Positions 8,601 to 15,958 of a DNA stretch of 26,490 nt are shown here, one piece after another. The position numbers and the translations under genes are program-made. The notes beneath the pieces were generated by a model. The model was not told where the DNA came from and ran no database searches. It worked only from the letters and a program-made list of their open reading frames with translations. Each line of letters starts with the position of its first letter. Within the stretch, counting starts at the first letter, position 1. Origin of the DNA: CAYGZA01 sp964354135 (GTDB lineage Bacteria > Planctomycetota > Planctomycetia > Pirellulales > Thermoguttaceae). The stretch covers positions 1 to 26,490 of the forward strand of contig CAYGZA010000052.1 in assembly GCA_964354135.1 (NCBI GenBank), read 5' to 3'.

Positions 8601-8889
8601 GATAGTTGTAGTCCGGCTTGCGGAGGTTGCGGGCGCCGAACCCGTTCTCGTCGGTCGAGCCGGGGAGCTTGCAGCGGTCGGAAAGCTCGCGATCGAACCA
8701 CTTCTCCTGCCGGCCCAGGTCTTGCGGGTCGAGCTGGAACTGCCACGTGCCCGCAAGCGAAACGACGTTCTCCGCGGGGCCGGCCGGCTCCGCAGCCGGG
8801 GCCGAGAGCGGCGCCCGCAATCCCCAAAGCATCGCCATGCCGCAAAGCAGGATCGGCGCGAAGGAACTGTCTGTCCTGCCGGTGCGCAT
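5653..8889 (-). CDS. Secreted GH2-family glycosidase with C-terminal discoidin-like domain
   Basis: This 1078-residue protein has the layout of glycoside hydrolase family 2 (beta-galactosidase, beta-glucuronidase, beta-mannosidase types). Seen in order: signal peptide (to about residue 33), sugar-binding jelly roll (about 42-208, with AWYEREVEIP and VWVDGRYVG), immunoglobulin-like domain (about 210-330), and TIM barrel from about 340, with HLRFHSWCPP and the acid/base motif CLGNELSGD (Glu453). Glu523 in VVSHEIGQW is the likely nucleophile. After extra beta domains, a discoidin (F5/8 C)-like domain spans about 935-1072, which probably binds sugar. The ATG at 8889 has AGGAGG eight bases upstream and a near-consensus promoter. 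First gene of an operon with the tandem hydrolase. The bond cleaved cannot be predicted. Confidence 0.92.
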   Translation of the reverse strand: MRTGRTDSSFAPILLCGMAMLWGLRAPLSAPAAEPAGPAENVVSLAGTWQFQLDPQDLGRQEKWFDRELSDRCKLPGSTDENGFGARNLRKPDYNYLSRIVEYVGPAWYEREVEIPAAWGGKRVTLLLERCHWETRVWVDGRYVGTQDSLCVPHVHDLTGILAPGKHRLTIRVDNSLKFDMGGAAHSTSEQTQTNWNGIVGRIELRATEPVWIDDVQIYPDVDKATRRVKLSIGNATGQAVAGNVLLTVASESAGAPGLVKKVPVSLAEGRGVLEIDLPISFDREPPQGFWGPKWGEFSSELCTLYTSLEVATGRRSFVDRRRTKFGMRKLAVAENKQFTLNGRKIFLRGTLECCIFPRTGYPPTDVESWLRILRVAKSYGLNHLRFHSWCPPEAAFVAADRMGFLFHVEAPQWVDNTGRVPDRDRFIEEEVRRILDAYGNHPSFGFFCLGNELSGDASFLQKLVRQCKQRDPRHLYTPSTAWSFGPEDEYRVMVVRGLRGPGTDHDFRDQTAKEKVPVVSHEIGQWTVYPNLEEMKKYTGVLRPRNFELVRDDLAARGMLDQAADFTRASGLLMVLLYKEEIEVLLRTPGHAGFQLLDLHDFPGQGTALVGTLDPFWDSKGLISPEGFRRFCGPTVPLLRMKKRTFTTDEVFTAEAEIAHFGPAPIAGAMPVWSVRDHEGRQEAGSTWPSRDIPTGKLNPLGSLKLPLGGIAAPKKLTVTVGLQSTDVANDWDIWVYPAKLDPAAGKDVLTSRSWNAETIAALASGRKVFLLAPRAGIAKAIPGSFTPVFWSPIWFRTGAGTMSILCDPKHPALARFPTDAHTNWQWYDLLQRSSTMVLDDAPASFRPIVQVIDNFSRNHRLGSLFEARVGKGRLVVSSIDLWSDLENRPAARQLRYSILAYMGSDAFRPQQELSVSTLSLLLKPAKPPVVQVLGAKVVKVDSQEWDNPGEAAIDADPSTCWHTQWRTTAPPHPHEIQIDLKRVVEMKGFRYLPRQDMANGRIAGYEFYTSRDAKEWGAPAAKGTFANEGKEQDVLFAKPQAGRFIRLVALSEVNAQAFAGVAELDIIPVRPLDEEK

Positions 8890-8935
8890 CGGTGAACCTC
8901 CTGACGGTCGCGGTTATCTTCGAGGGATGCGCCGC

Positions 8936-8964
8936 AGTATATCGGCCCGCGAGGACGCTGTCAA
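8936..8964 (-). promoter_or_regulatory. Strong putative promoter of the GH2-hydrolase operon
   Basis: On the minus strand, TTGACA (8964-8959), 17 bases, TATACT (8941-8936). The -35 box is perfect and the -10 box matches 5/6. The transcript should start near 8929, about 40 bases before the GH2 ATG. Confidence 0.75.
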
Positions 8965-9015
8965 AGAAGGGTGCAGCGGCGGGACCGGGGAAGCTGCACA
9001 CGTCACGGCCGCCTC

Positions 9016-9044
9016 TTGTCGCCCTGTCGGGCCGGTGACATACT
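9016..9044 (+). promoter_or_regulatory. Putative promoter of the GH5-like gene
   Basis: TTGTCG (9016-9021), 17 bases, CATACT (9039-9044), with an extended -10 TG at 9036-9037. It lies back to back with the GH2 promoter in the same intergenic region. The -10 boxes are about 100 bases apart. Confidence 0.55.
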
Positions 9045-9101
9045 GGCATCGCGAGAATCCCGAGAACCGAAGAGAAAGCCGTCAACCGAGGAGTGTTGAA
9101 G

Positions 9102-10196
9102 ATGAGAATCCCCCATCTACTGTGGACCACGATTGGGGCGATGTGGCTTGTGGGGGTCGCTCGTGCAGAGCCGTCGCGGTGGAGCGAAGAGCAAGCCTGG
9201 CAGTGGCACCGCAATCAGCCGTGGCTCTGCGGCGTCAACTTTCTCCCCAGCACCGCCGGCAACACCACCGAGTTCTGGCAGGCCGAGAGCTTCGACGAGA
9301 AGACGATCGAACGCGAGCTCGGTTGGGCCCGCGAGACCGGCTTCAACAGTGTGCGGGTCTTCTTCCAGTACCTCGTCTGGAAGGGCGATCCGGAGGGAGC
9401 CAAGAAGCGAATCGACCGGTTTCTGGCCCTCGCCGACAAGCACGGACTATCGACGATGCCCGTCCTGTTTGACGATTGCTCCTTCGGCGACCCGCCCATT
9501 GCCGAGCCATTCCTCGGCAAGCAGCGCGACCTGATCCCCGGGATGATTGCCTCGAACTGGACGCCCAGCCCGGGGCTGAAGACCGCGACCGACAAGGCCG
9601 CCTGGCCGGACTTGGAGAAGTATGTGAAGGACGTGGCGGGCCATTTCGCCCGCGACCGGCGGATCGTGATGTGGGACCTCTACAACGAGCCGGGCAACTC
9701 CGGCATGGGCAACCGGAGCCTGCCGCTGGTCGAAGCGGCGTTCCGCTGGGCCCGCGAGGCCCAGCCGCAGCAGCCGCTCAGCGTGGGTGTGTGGACGCCG
9801 GGCCTGGCCGATCTGAACCGCCGGCAGATCGAGCTGTCGGACGTCGTCACCTTCCATGCCTACACGGACCGCGAGGGAATGCGGCGGGCCATTGCCGGCT
9901 ACAAGGCCCACAAGCGGCCCGTGGTCTGCACGGAGTGGATGGCCCGACTGGCGGGCAGTCGCTGGGCCACGGACCTGCCGCTTCTCGAGAGTGAGGCGGT
10001 CGGCTGCTACAGTTGGGGGCTGGTCAACGGGCGCATGCAGTGCCAGTTTCCTTGGTGGTCGAAGCGCGGGGCCCCCGAGCCCAAGGTCTGGTTCCACGAC
10101 CTCTTCCACACAGACGGGCGGCCCTACGACCCGGCGGAGATCGAGGTCATCCGCAAGATCAGCGGCGACGCCCGGAAGACCGGGAAAAAGGGATGA
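9102..10196 (+). CDS. Secreted GH5-like (cellulase-type TIM barrel) glycosidase
   Basis: A 364-residue exported glycosidase of the GH5-like, clan A type. Residues 1-22 are a signal peptide (ends GVARA). The barrel shows the strand-4 acid/base motif WDLYNEPGN with Glu196 and the strand-7 nucleophile motif VVCTEWMAR with Glu278, plus FHAYTDREG (251-259), the usual histidine-tyrosine pair between them. Substrate type (glucan, mannan, xylan or another) cannot be told from these motifs. The ATG at 9102 has GAGGAG (9088-9093) eight bases upstream; the GTG at 9093 overlaps this site and was rejected. Divergent from the GH2 operon and convergent with the large GH42/GH99-like gene. Confidence 0.87.
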   Translation: MRIPHLLWTTIGAMWLVGVARAEPSRWSEEQAWQWHRNQPWLCGVNFLPSTAGNTTEFWQAESFDEKTIERELGWARETGFNSVRVFFQYLVWKGDPEGAKKRIDRFLALADKHGLSTMPVLFDDCSFGDPPIAEPFLGKQRDLIPGMIASNWTPSPGLKTATDKAAWPDLEKYVKDVAGHFARDRRIVMWDLYNEPGNSGMGNRSLPLVEAAFRWAREAQPQQPLSVGVWTPGLADLNRRQIELSDVVTFHAYTDREGMRRAIAGYKAHKRPVVCTEWMARLAGSRWATDLPLLESEAVGCYSWGLVNGRMQCQFPWWSKRGAPEPKVWFHDLFHTDGRPYDPAEIEVIRKISGDARKTGKKG

Positions 10197-10320
10197 GGAC
10201 CAAGGGCCAGGAAGATGGAATACGGAAGCGACCGGCACAGGAAAGTGCGAGCGGCAATACGGAGCTTCCTCCTCGCCCTTCCTCCTTCGGGCCTTTGCGC
10301 CTCGGCGCCCGGCGTGAGAC

Positions 10321-13300
10321 CTACTTGAGCTTCTCGACGACCTCCACTTTCGGCACCAGTAAGCGGTCGTCGAGGAACCGCCTCGCGACGATCTGGTGCC
10401 CCTCGTGCAGGAGAACGTAGAGTTCCGCGTTGCAGCCGGTGCTCAAGTCGGCCAGGAGTTCGACCTGGGCCACTGCGCACCGGCCCGGGCTGGGCCGCTT
10501 CTCGGGCCAAAAGCCTTGCCGGATCGATCTGAGCCCGGTCTTCTCCATGACGATCAGCGAAACCGACTCGTCAAAGTGGTCCGGGGCCATGAGCGTGGCG
10601 TAGTCGGGCACCCAGTCGCCCTTGCGCCAGCCGAAATGGGGCTGCGGCGACTGGCTGGGAACGCCGACGAAGTTGGGGAACGACTTCGTGAGTCGGTTCG
10701 GCTGGAACTGGGCGTTGATGGCCACCAACTCCTGCTGGCCGGCCAGGTCAATCGGGCGCACCTCCTGCCGCAAGAGGAAGTACGGCTGGTGGGCGCGGAA
10801 TTCGTACGTCTGCTCGACCTTGACCTTCCTGTCGCTCCACTTCACCCGGGTCACGACCGCTACCGGGCCGTGCGACAGGAGCTCGATTCGCCCCGGCGTG
10901 TCTTCCTGCTGCACCTTCTTCTCGTCGATGTACTCGACGGTGCTCGTGGTGGGCTTCTTCGGATCGTAGCGGCTGAAGGTGCCGTAGGCCGCCCCAAAGC
11001 TCTTGCGGCCGTAATCGCGCCCGGTCTTGGCCGAGCGCAATGAAGTCATGGTGCCGCCGGCCGCCTCAGAGAGCACGACGCTCAGCCGCGAGTTCTCGAT
11101 CTTCAGCGTCCCTTTGCCGGTCCCGAGTCCTTCGGCGGAATACCGCAAGTCGCTTTCGGCCTTGGCCTCACCGCGGCAAAGGTAATAGGTGCGGCCGGAT
11201 CGCGACGGAACGTCCGCCAGCCAGCGGATGCTGCGATTGCCGGCCGATTGCGACGGAACCGACGTTGCGTTCTCCAAGCGTACACAATACGGCCCGGAAC
11301 CCTCGGGCAATTGGCCGGCAACCGGCTCTTTCTCCAACGGCGTCGCGCGCGGATTGAACACCACCAGCGCGGTGATCGCATCCGCCGGCGCGGCGAAGTC
11401 CTTCGGCTTCACTGCCACATAGACCTCGCGCTCGATCGTCTGCCCGGAGCGCGGCCCTGGAAGGTCGATGCGCAGTTTCTCGGCGCGAAGTTCCGGTTTG
11501 GCCGGTGCCGCAGCCTCCAGGGGTGCGAGCGAGACTTGGCGGCTCTCCCCCTCGGCGATTGCCGGCAGGGCGACGGTGCGGCCGGCCAGCGAAAGTCTCG
11601 CGCCCACAAGCGGCGCCGTCCGGCCGTAGGGGCTCTTCCGCACGCGAACTTCCAGTCGCGGCGACGCAGGGTCGATCACCACGTCGGCCAATTCGATCTC
11701 CGTGGGCCGCTCGACGATCAGTTCGCGAAAGACCACCGCCCGGCGGTCGTTCAGCGCGAGATTGACGTAGATCGTCTTCCGGCCCCAATCGGCGGTCGGG
11801 GCAACGGAGATCGAGAGTTCTACCGTCTTCTTTTCGCCGGGCTGGAGTTGGACCTCGGCAGGCCGGCCGGTGACGGTCGGGATCGCGGCCGCCGCCTCGA
11901 TCCGGCCGCGGACGGGCTTCTCGGTCAGGTTGACGACCCGCACCGGAAACGCCTTGCTCTCGCCCGGCTGGAGGGCCAGCGGCGGCGTCTCGATCCGCAC
12001 CGGCGAGAACGCGAACTGGTACACGCCGTAGTAGTGAAGCATGTCCCGAGCCAGGTGCGAGCCGCCGCGCGACTCCACGGCCAGGGGTTGGTATAGCTTG
12101 CCGTCTCGCGTCAGCACCGCAGCCTCGCCGAGCGGCAGGTCCCTGGTCCGGATGTCGAATCGCAGTTCGCGCGGCTCGGCGATGTCCTCGTTCGCGGCCA
12201 CAATGAAATCCGTGTCCCCGGCCGAGAGCCGATTGACCATACAATGCGGCCCGGCCGCGTAGCGGGGAAACTCGGCCCCGGCCCACCGCGTCACCAGCGG
12301 CAGCCAGTACTCATCCGCCCGGACCTCGGAGAGCCGGCCGTTGACGTAAAGGACCGCGGAAGGCCCGACGGCCAGGAGAATGTCGCGCGGGACCTCGCGC
12401 CCCTCGACGACCGAAACGACCTTCGCCCCGCCCGCGTCCAGATACTCGCGCGGTTGGACCGGCACGGAGGTCGCGAAGCCGCGACCCGAGCTGAAGATGT
12501 CGCCCGTCAGCCGAACCGAGTCCTTGGGCATGGTGTACTGCTGCTTCCGCGTGTCCGCGGCGACATTGGCCGTGGACCACTGGAGCCACTCCAAGGCCAG
12601 GTTGCACACCCGGGCCTCGCCGGGATACTGAGCCGGGGCCTCCTTCATCGGCACGCGGGTTTGGGCGTGGCGAAGGCCCACGCTGACCACGGGCGATGAG
12701 CCGACCGACGCAGCCGGAACGGGGATTTCCAGCCGGACTTCACCGGCGGGCACGTCGGCCTTGCCCACGTCGCGGCCGTTGACGAGGGCCGTGAGCTTGT
12801 TCGGCCACAGCGTTCGGCCCACGATCCGCAGCACGTGGTCGCGGCCGGGGCTTGCCGGCAGCAGGAGCGAAGTCTCGCTGCCGCTGGCCGGGGTCCAGCG
12901 AAAGGTCGATCGCGGCTCGCCCGGCTTGACCGCTCCGCCCCATGACTCGCGATGGCTATAGCCCGATCGCAAGAATGGGTCGTCTCCCTCGGCGCCCACG
13001 TCCACGAATACGTTCATGTCCGGCCCCCTCGCGGCATCGGCCTTGGCCGCCGGCAGGGCCTCGCGCAGGCCGAACATCGGCATCAGGCTCGGATGGTGGG
13101 AGATCACCAGCCGCCGCTTGCCGCTCTGGAGCCACTTTTGGAGCACCCCGGCGATCGGCTCGCCCCGGCCGTTATAGCCCAGGCCGCAGCCGTAGGCCGG
13201 GACGATCACCAGCTTGAACCGTTCCAACTGCTCCGGCGTGGCCATCCCGTCGGGCACCAGGTCGAAGGGGACGCAGAGCCGCCGGAGCGACTGGATCGTG

Positions 13301-14577
13301 TCGTAAAGCTCCTCGTGGAACTCGGCCCCGCTCGCGAATCGCCAATCGTTCAGAAGCAAGCCGACCGGGGCCGCACGCTCGGCATTGTGGATCGAGTCGA
13401 AGGCCAGTTTCATGAGCGTGGCGTAGAACAGGTTCTTCTCGCAGTACGTCTTGCCGAACTCGCGGCACGGCTCCAGGTTCGACCCTTCCCACCACTCGTT
13501 CCAGGAGAGGTGCAAGAGGGCCTCGCTCCGCCGGGCCAGGGCGCCCACCCAGAAGCGGTCGAAATGGTACGGCTCCGCGTGAAAGGCCATCCCCGGCACG
13601 CGAATGTCCCAGTCGAAGTAGTAGTTCTTGAAATGGTCCAGGAAGACCGTGTTGTACTTCCGGGCCAGCGAGGCCTGGATGTACCGCTGGGCGTCCTGGT
13701 CGTGCGGCTGGGCGAAGATGCCCGCGTAGGAGTGCGGCCCGCCGAACACCCGGGCGAAATCGGCAAAGCCGAAGCCCATGTAGGGTTCATACCCCACGTC
13801 GAACGAAGCCCGCATTCCGGGCACGCCGAATTCCTTTTTCACCACCCCGTTGAGCTTCTGCCACTCCCGCTCCCAGATGGAATACTGAAACGCGATCGAC
13901 GCGGCCCTCTGGTGCCCGCGGGCTCCGAACGTCATCTCGATATCGTCGAAGCCCTTGAAGCCGGTCTGCCAGGCCCGGTTCAGCGCGGCGACGTCCCCGT
14001 AGCGATCCTTGAGGAACCCGCGGAACCCGGCGTGGTCGATCGTCGTCTTGGGCGAGCCGTTGCGGGCGTAGACCAGTTGCAGCGGCTGGCCCTCGATCTT
14101 GGGCCACACGGGCGATCGGGCGAAATCGCGGAGCCACTGATGGACGTCCCGCTTCTCGGAGACGTTGCGCGAGAAGTCCCGCATCTCGAAATTCTCGCCG
14201 TCCTGGTAGTAGGACATCCAGATGTCGTAGCCGTCTTTGCGGAGCGACTCGGCGGCCCGCATGACGGTCGCCTCGCGCATCTCGCCGCCTTCGCCCTTCC
14301 AGTCGGGGGTCCAGTAGTCCATGAAGTGGTGCGTGAGTCCCCATTCCGAGGCCATCCAGAGCGAGCGGCGGTTGTCGCGGAAGGTGCGAGAATCGTAGTA
14401 GCCGTCCAGCGGCGTGTTGTGGATCCCGCCGATCCACCCGCCCAGCTCCCGGTCGTAATCCCAGGTGTACCAATAGAAGAACACGTCGCCGATCCAGGGG
14501 CGCTCGAGCGCCCGCGCGTCGCCGCTTGGGCAAAGGAGAACGAGCAGGAGTGCCGCGTATGCGCCCTTCGGTTTCAT
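10321..14577 (-). CDS. Large secreted GH42/GH99-like mosaic glycosidase-related protein
   Basis: A 1418-residue exported protein that I recognise only in parts. After a signal peptide (to about residue 23) comes a barrel-like region. Residues 185-203 (FRGFLKDRYGDVAALNRAW) match the phrase following the acid/base region of GH42 beta-galactosidases, but the place of the usual Asn-Glu reads ARNG (171-174). Residues 359-370 (WNEWWEGSNLEP) match the signature of GH99-like WbsX domains. A class-I glutamine-amidotransferase-like domain (about 405-500, KLVIVPAYGCG) follows, as in GH42 beta-galactosidases, then several beta-sandwich domains and a C-terminal segment like the beta domain of GH38/alpha-mannosidase-type enzymes (IENSRLSVVLSEAAGGTMTS). 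The ATG at 14577 has GGGAG just upstream. It is the largest member of the glycosidase island; the reaction is unknown and it may be non-catalytic. Confidence 0.75.
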   Translation of the reverse strand: MKPKGAYAALLLVLLCPSGDARALERPWIGDVFFYWYTWDYDRELGGWIGGIHNTPLDGYYDSRTFRDNRRSLWMASEWGLTHHFMDYWTPDWKGEGGEMREATVMRAAESLRKDGYDIWMSYYQDGENFEMRDFSRNVSEKRDVHQWLRDFARSPVWPKIEGQPLQLVYARNGSPKTTIDHAGFRGFLKDRYGDVAALNRAWQTGFKGFDDIEMTFGARGHQRAASIAFQYSIWEREWQKLNGVVKKEFGVPGMRASFDVGYEPYMGFGFADFARVFGGPHSYAGIFAQPHDQDAQRYIQASLARKYNTVFLDHFKNYYFDWDIRVPGMAFHAEPYHFDRFWVGALARRSEALLHLSWNEWWEGSNLEPCREFGKTYCEKNLFYATLMKLAFDSIHNAERAAPVGLLLNDWRFASGAEFHEELYDTIQSLRRLCVPFDLVPDGMATPEQLERFKLVIVPAYGCGLGYNGRGEPIAGVLQKWLQSGKRRLVISHHPSLMPMFGLREALPAAKADAARGPDMNVFVDVGAEGDDPFLRSGYSHRESWGGAVKPGEPRSTFRWTPASGSETSLLLPASPGRDHVLRIVGRTLWPNKLTALVNGRDVGKADVPAGEVRLEIPVPAASVGSSPVVSVGLRHAQTRVPMKEAPAQYPGEARVCNLALEWLQWSTANVAADTRKQQYTMPKDSVRLTGDIFSSGRGFATSVPVQPREYLDAGGAKVVSVVEGREVPRDILLAVGPSAVLYVNGRLSEVRADEYWLPLVTRWAGAEFPRYAAGPHCMVNRLSAGDTDFIVAANEDIAEPRELRFDIRTRDLPLGEAAVLTRDGKLYQPLAVESRGGSHLARDMLHYYGVYQFAFSPVRIETPPLALQPGESKAFPVRVVNLTEKPVRGRIEAAAAIPTVTGRPAEVQLQPGEKKTVELSISVAPTADWGRKTIYVNLALNDRRAVVFRELIVERPTEIELADVVIDPASPRLEVRVRKSPYGRTAPLVGARLSLAGRTVALPAIAEGESRQVSLAPLEAAAPAKPELRAEKLRIDLPGPRSGQTIEREVYVAVKPKDFAAPADAITALVVFNPRATPLEKEPVAGQLPEGSGPYCVRLENATSVPSQSAGNRSIRWLADVPSRSGRTYYLCRGEAKAESDLRYSAEGLGTGKGTLKIENSRLSVVLSEAAGGTMTSLRSAKTGRDYGRKSFGAAYGTFSRYDPKKPTTSTVEYIDEKKVQQEDTPGRIELLSHGPVAVVTRVKWSDRKVKVEQTYEFRAHQPYFLLRQEVRPIDLAGQQELVAINAQFQPNRLTKSFPNFVGVPSQSPQPHFGWRKGDWVPDYATLMAPDHFDESVSLIVMEKTGLRSIRQGFWPEKRPSPGRCAVAQVELLADLSTGCNAELYVLLHEGHQIVARRFLDDRLLVPKVEVVEKLK

Positions 14578-14619
14578 GTGCTTCTCCCTTCACGGCAGAC
14601 GGTTTGGGTAGGCTCGGTG

Positions 14620-14648
14620 AGTATACGGGAGCCGCCCCGGGCGGTCAA
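14620..14648 (-). promoter_or_regulatory. Putative promoter of the GH42/GH99-like gene
   Basis: On the minus strand, TTGACC (14648-14643), 17 bases, TATACT (14625-14620). The predicted transcript starts about 35 bases before the ATG. It is divergent from the pseudouridine synthase promoter. Confidence 0.7.
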
Positions 14649-14682
14649 ACGCCTCGCTCCGCGGGTTCCTCTCACGCCACTC

Positions 14683-14711
14683 TTGTCGTGTCCGGCGCCG
14701 GTCTCTATAGT
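14683..14711 (+). promoter_or_regulatory. Putative promoter of the pseudouridine synthase gene (leaderless)
   Basis: TTGTCG (14683-14688), 17 bases, TATAGT (14706-14711). Seven bases downstream is 14718, while the start codon is at 14719, so the mRNA would have essentially no 5' untranslated region. Confidence 0.6.
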
Positions 14712-14718
14712 CGATTCC

Positions 14719-15702
14719 ATGGCGGGTCCCAGGGAGCACATCTTTCGCGTCTTGCCGAAGCAAGTAGACCAGACCATTGCCGCGGCGCTCCGCCAGTGGA
14801 TGCCGGGGGCGTCGTGGTCGGAGGTGCGGGCGATGCTGAAGGCGCGGCGCGTGATGCTCAGCGGCAACATCTGCGCCGATCCGGCGCGGCGGCTCCGGCT
14901 TCAAGACGTGGTCAAGATCCTCCCCCATCCCGCAGCGCCGCCCCCGAAGGACATCGACGTCCGCATTGTCTACCTCGACCCGCACGTGGTCGTGGTCGAG
15001 AAGCCGGCCGGGATGACCTCGCTCCGCCACAGCGAGGAGCGCCACTGGCCCGCGCGGCGAAAACAGATCCAGCCCACGCTCGACGAGCTCTTGCCGCGGA
15101 TCCTTGCCAAGCGGGACCGCTCGAAGAGCAAGCGGCCGCCGGCGCACTCGCGGGTCCGCGCGGTCCATCGCCTGGACCGGGAGACCAGCGGCCTGATGGT
15201 CTTTGCCCGGACGGCCGAGGCCGAACGGCACCTTGTGCAGCAGTTCCGCCGCCACACGACCCGGCGGCGCTATCTGGCCGTCGTCCTCGGCGCGGTCGAA
15301 TCGCAGACCATCGAGAGCCGCCTGGTCCGCGACCGGGGCGACGGCCGGCGGGGGAGCACCACGCTGCCGGACGCCGGCAAGCGGGCGGTGACCCACGTGC
15401 GGCCGCTGGAGAAGCTGGGCCGCTACACGCTCCTCGAGTGCCGCCTCCAGACCGGGCGGACCCACCAGATCCGCATCCACCTGGCCGAGCAGGGGCACCC
15501 GCTCTGCGGCGAGAAGGTTTACGTCAAGCCGCTCCGCGGCCAGCCCATCGCGGACGAGAGCGGGGCGCCGCGGCTGGCCCTCCATGCCGCGGAGCTGGGT
15601 TTTCAGCACCCGATCACCGGCGAGCCCATGCGGTTTGAGACGCCGCTCCCGCCGGACCTGGCCGCATTCCTCAATCGCCTCGGCCGCGAATCGCGGGCAT
15701 AG
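14719..15702 (+). CDS. RluA-family 23S rRNA/tRNA pseudouridine synthase
   Basis: A 327-residue cytoplasmic enzyme that isomerises uridine to pseudouridine in structured RNA. Seen: an N-terminal S4-like RNA-binding domain (about 14-68, with VRAMLKARRVMLSGN), then the RluA catalytic core. The catalytic aspartate is Asp153 in AVHRLDRETSG, followed by RYLAVVLG and the RTHQIRIHLAEQGHPLCG segment that closes the active site. An S4 domain with this core fits RluC or RluD types; the exact target uridines cannot be read. The start is the ATG at 14719, where homology begins; the open frame extends far upstream only as the shadow of the opposite gene. No ribosome-binding site is visible, matching the predicted leaderless mRNA. 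It is a housekeeping gene lodged in the glycosidase island. Confidence 0.93.
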   Translation: MAGPREHIFRVLPKQVDQTIAAALRQWMPGASWSEVRAMLKARRVMLSGNICADPARRLRLQDVVKILPHPAAPPPKDIDVRIVYLDPHVVVVEKPAGMTSLRHSEERHWPARRKQIQPTLDELLPRILAKRDRSKSKRPPAHSRVRAVHRLDRETSGLMVFARTAEAERHLVQQFRRHTTRRRYLAVVLGAVESQTIESRLVRDRGDGRRGSTTLPDAGKRAVTHVRPLEKLGRYTLLECRLQTGRTHQIRIHLAEQGHPLCGEKVYVKPLRGQPIADESGAPRLALHAAELGFQHPITGEPMRFETPLPPDLAAFLNRLGRESRA

Positions 15703-15883
15703 CATCTACCGGGTTGACCTTCCGCAGTTCCTCGAGGCAGCGGATCGCATCGCCAAATCGCTCCTCCCCGGCGGCCATTATCGGGACGCCCGCGTGAGCG
15801 GTCAATTCACCGGCTCGCGACGGGTGCAGCAGCGGATGGTTGGCGCACTCGGGAGGGCGTAGCACGGTCCCCGCTCCGCGGGC

Positions 15884-15889
15884 TATAAT
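15884..15889 (+). promoter_or_regulatory. Putative -10 box before the ceramidase-like gene
   Basis: A perfect TATAAT at 15884-15889 lies 69 bases before the start of the ceramidase-like gene. No acceptable -35 hexamer is found 16-18 bases upstream. The rest of the 15703-15958 gap shows no gene I can support. Confidence 0.35.
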
Positions 15890-15958
15890 CCCGCGCAGGT
15901 TCTTTCGGGCCTCTCGATCGTTGCCCGACCGCGCCGATTGCAGGAAAGGGGACTGCCC

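Noticed and set aside
10197..10320. Short repeat-like tract CTTCGGGCCTTTGCGCCTCG between convergent genes
   Set aside because: It resembles a phrase seen as a dispersed repeat in some genomes, but only one copy is in the window and no clean hairpin forms, so it is not called.
12952..14718. Long in-frame upstream extension of the pseudouridine synthase
   Set aside because: Lies opposite the GH42/GH99-like gene, has no domain, and the synthase promoter and homologous start are at 14683-14719.
15671..15865. Minus-strand 64-residue open frame overlapping the end of the pseudouridine synthase
   Set aside because: The stretch GEERFGDAIRCLEELRKVNPVDA looks protein-like, but there is no promoter or ribosome-binding site and no family match; too weak to call, though a decayed gene end is possible.
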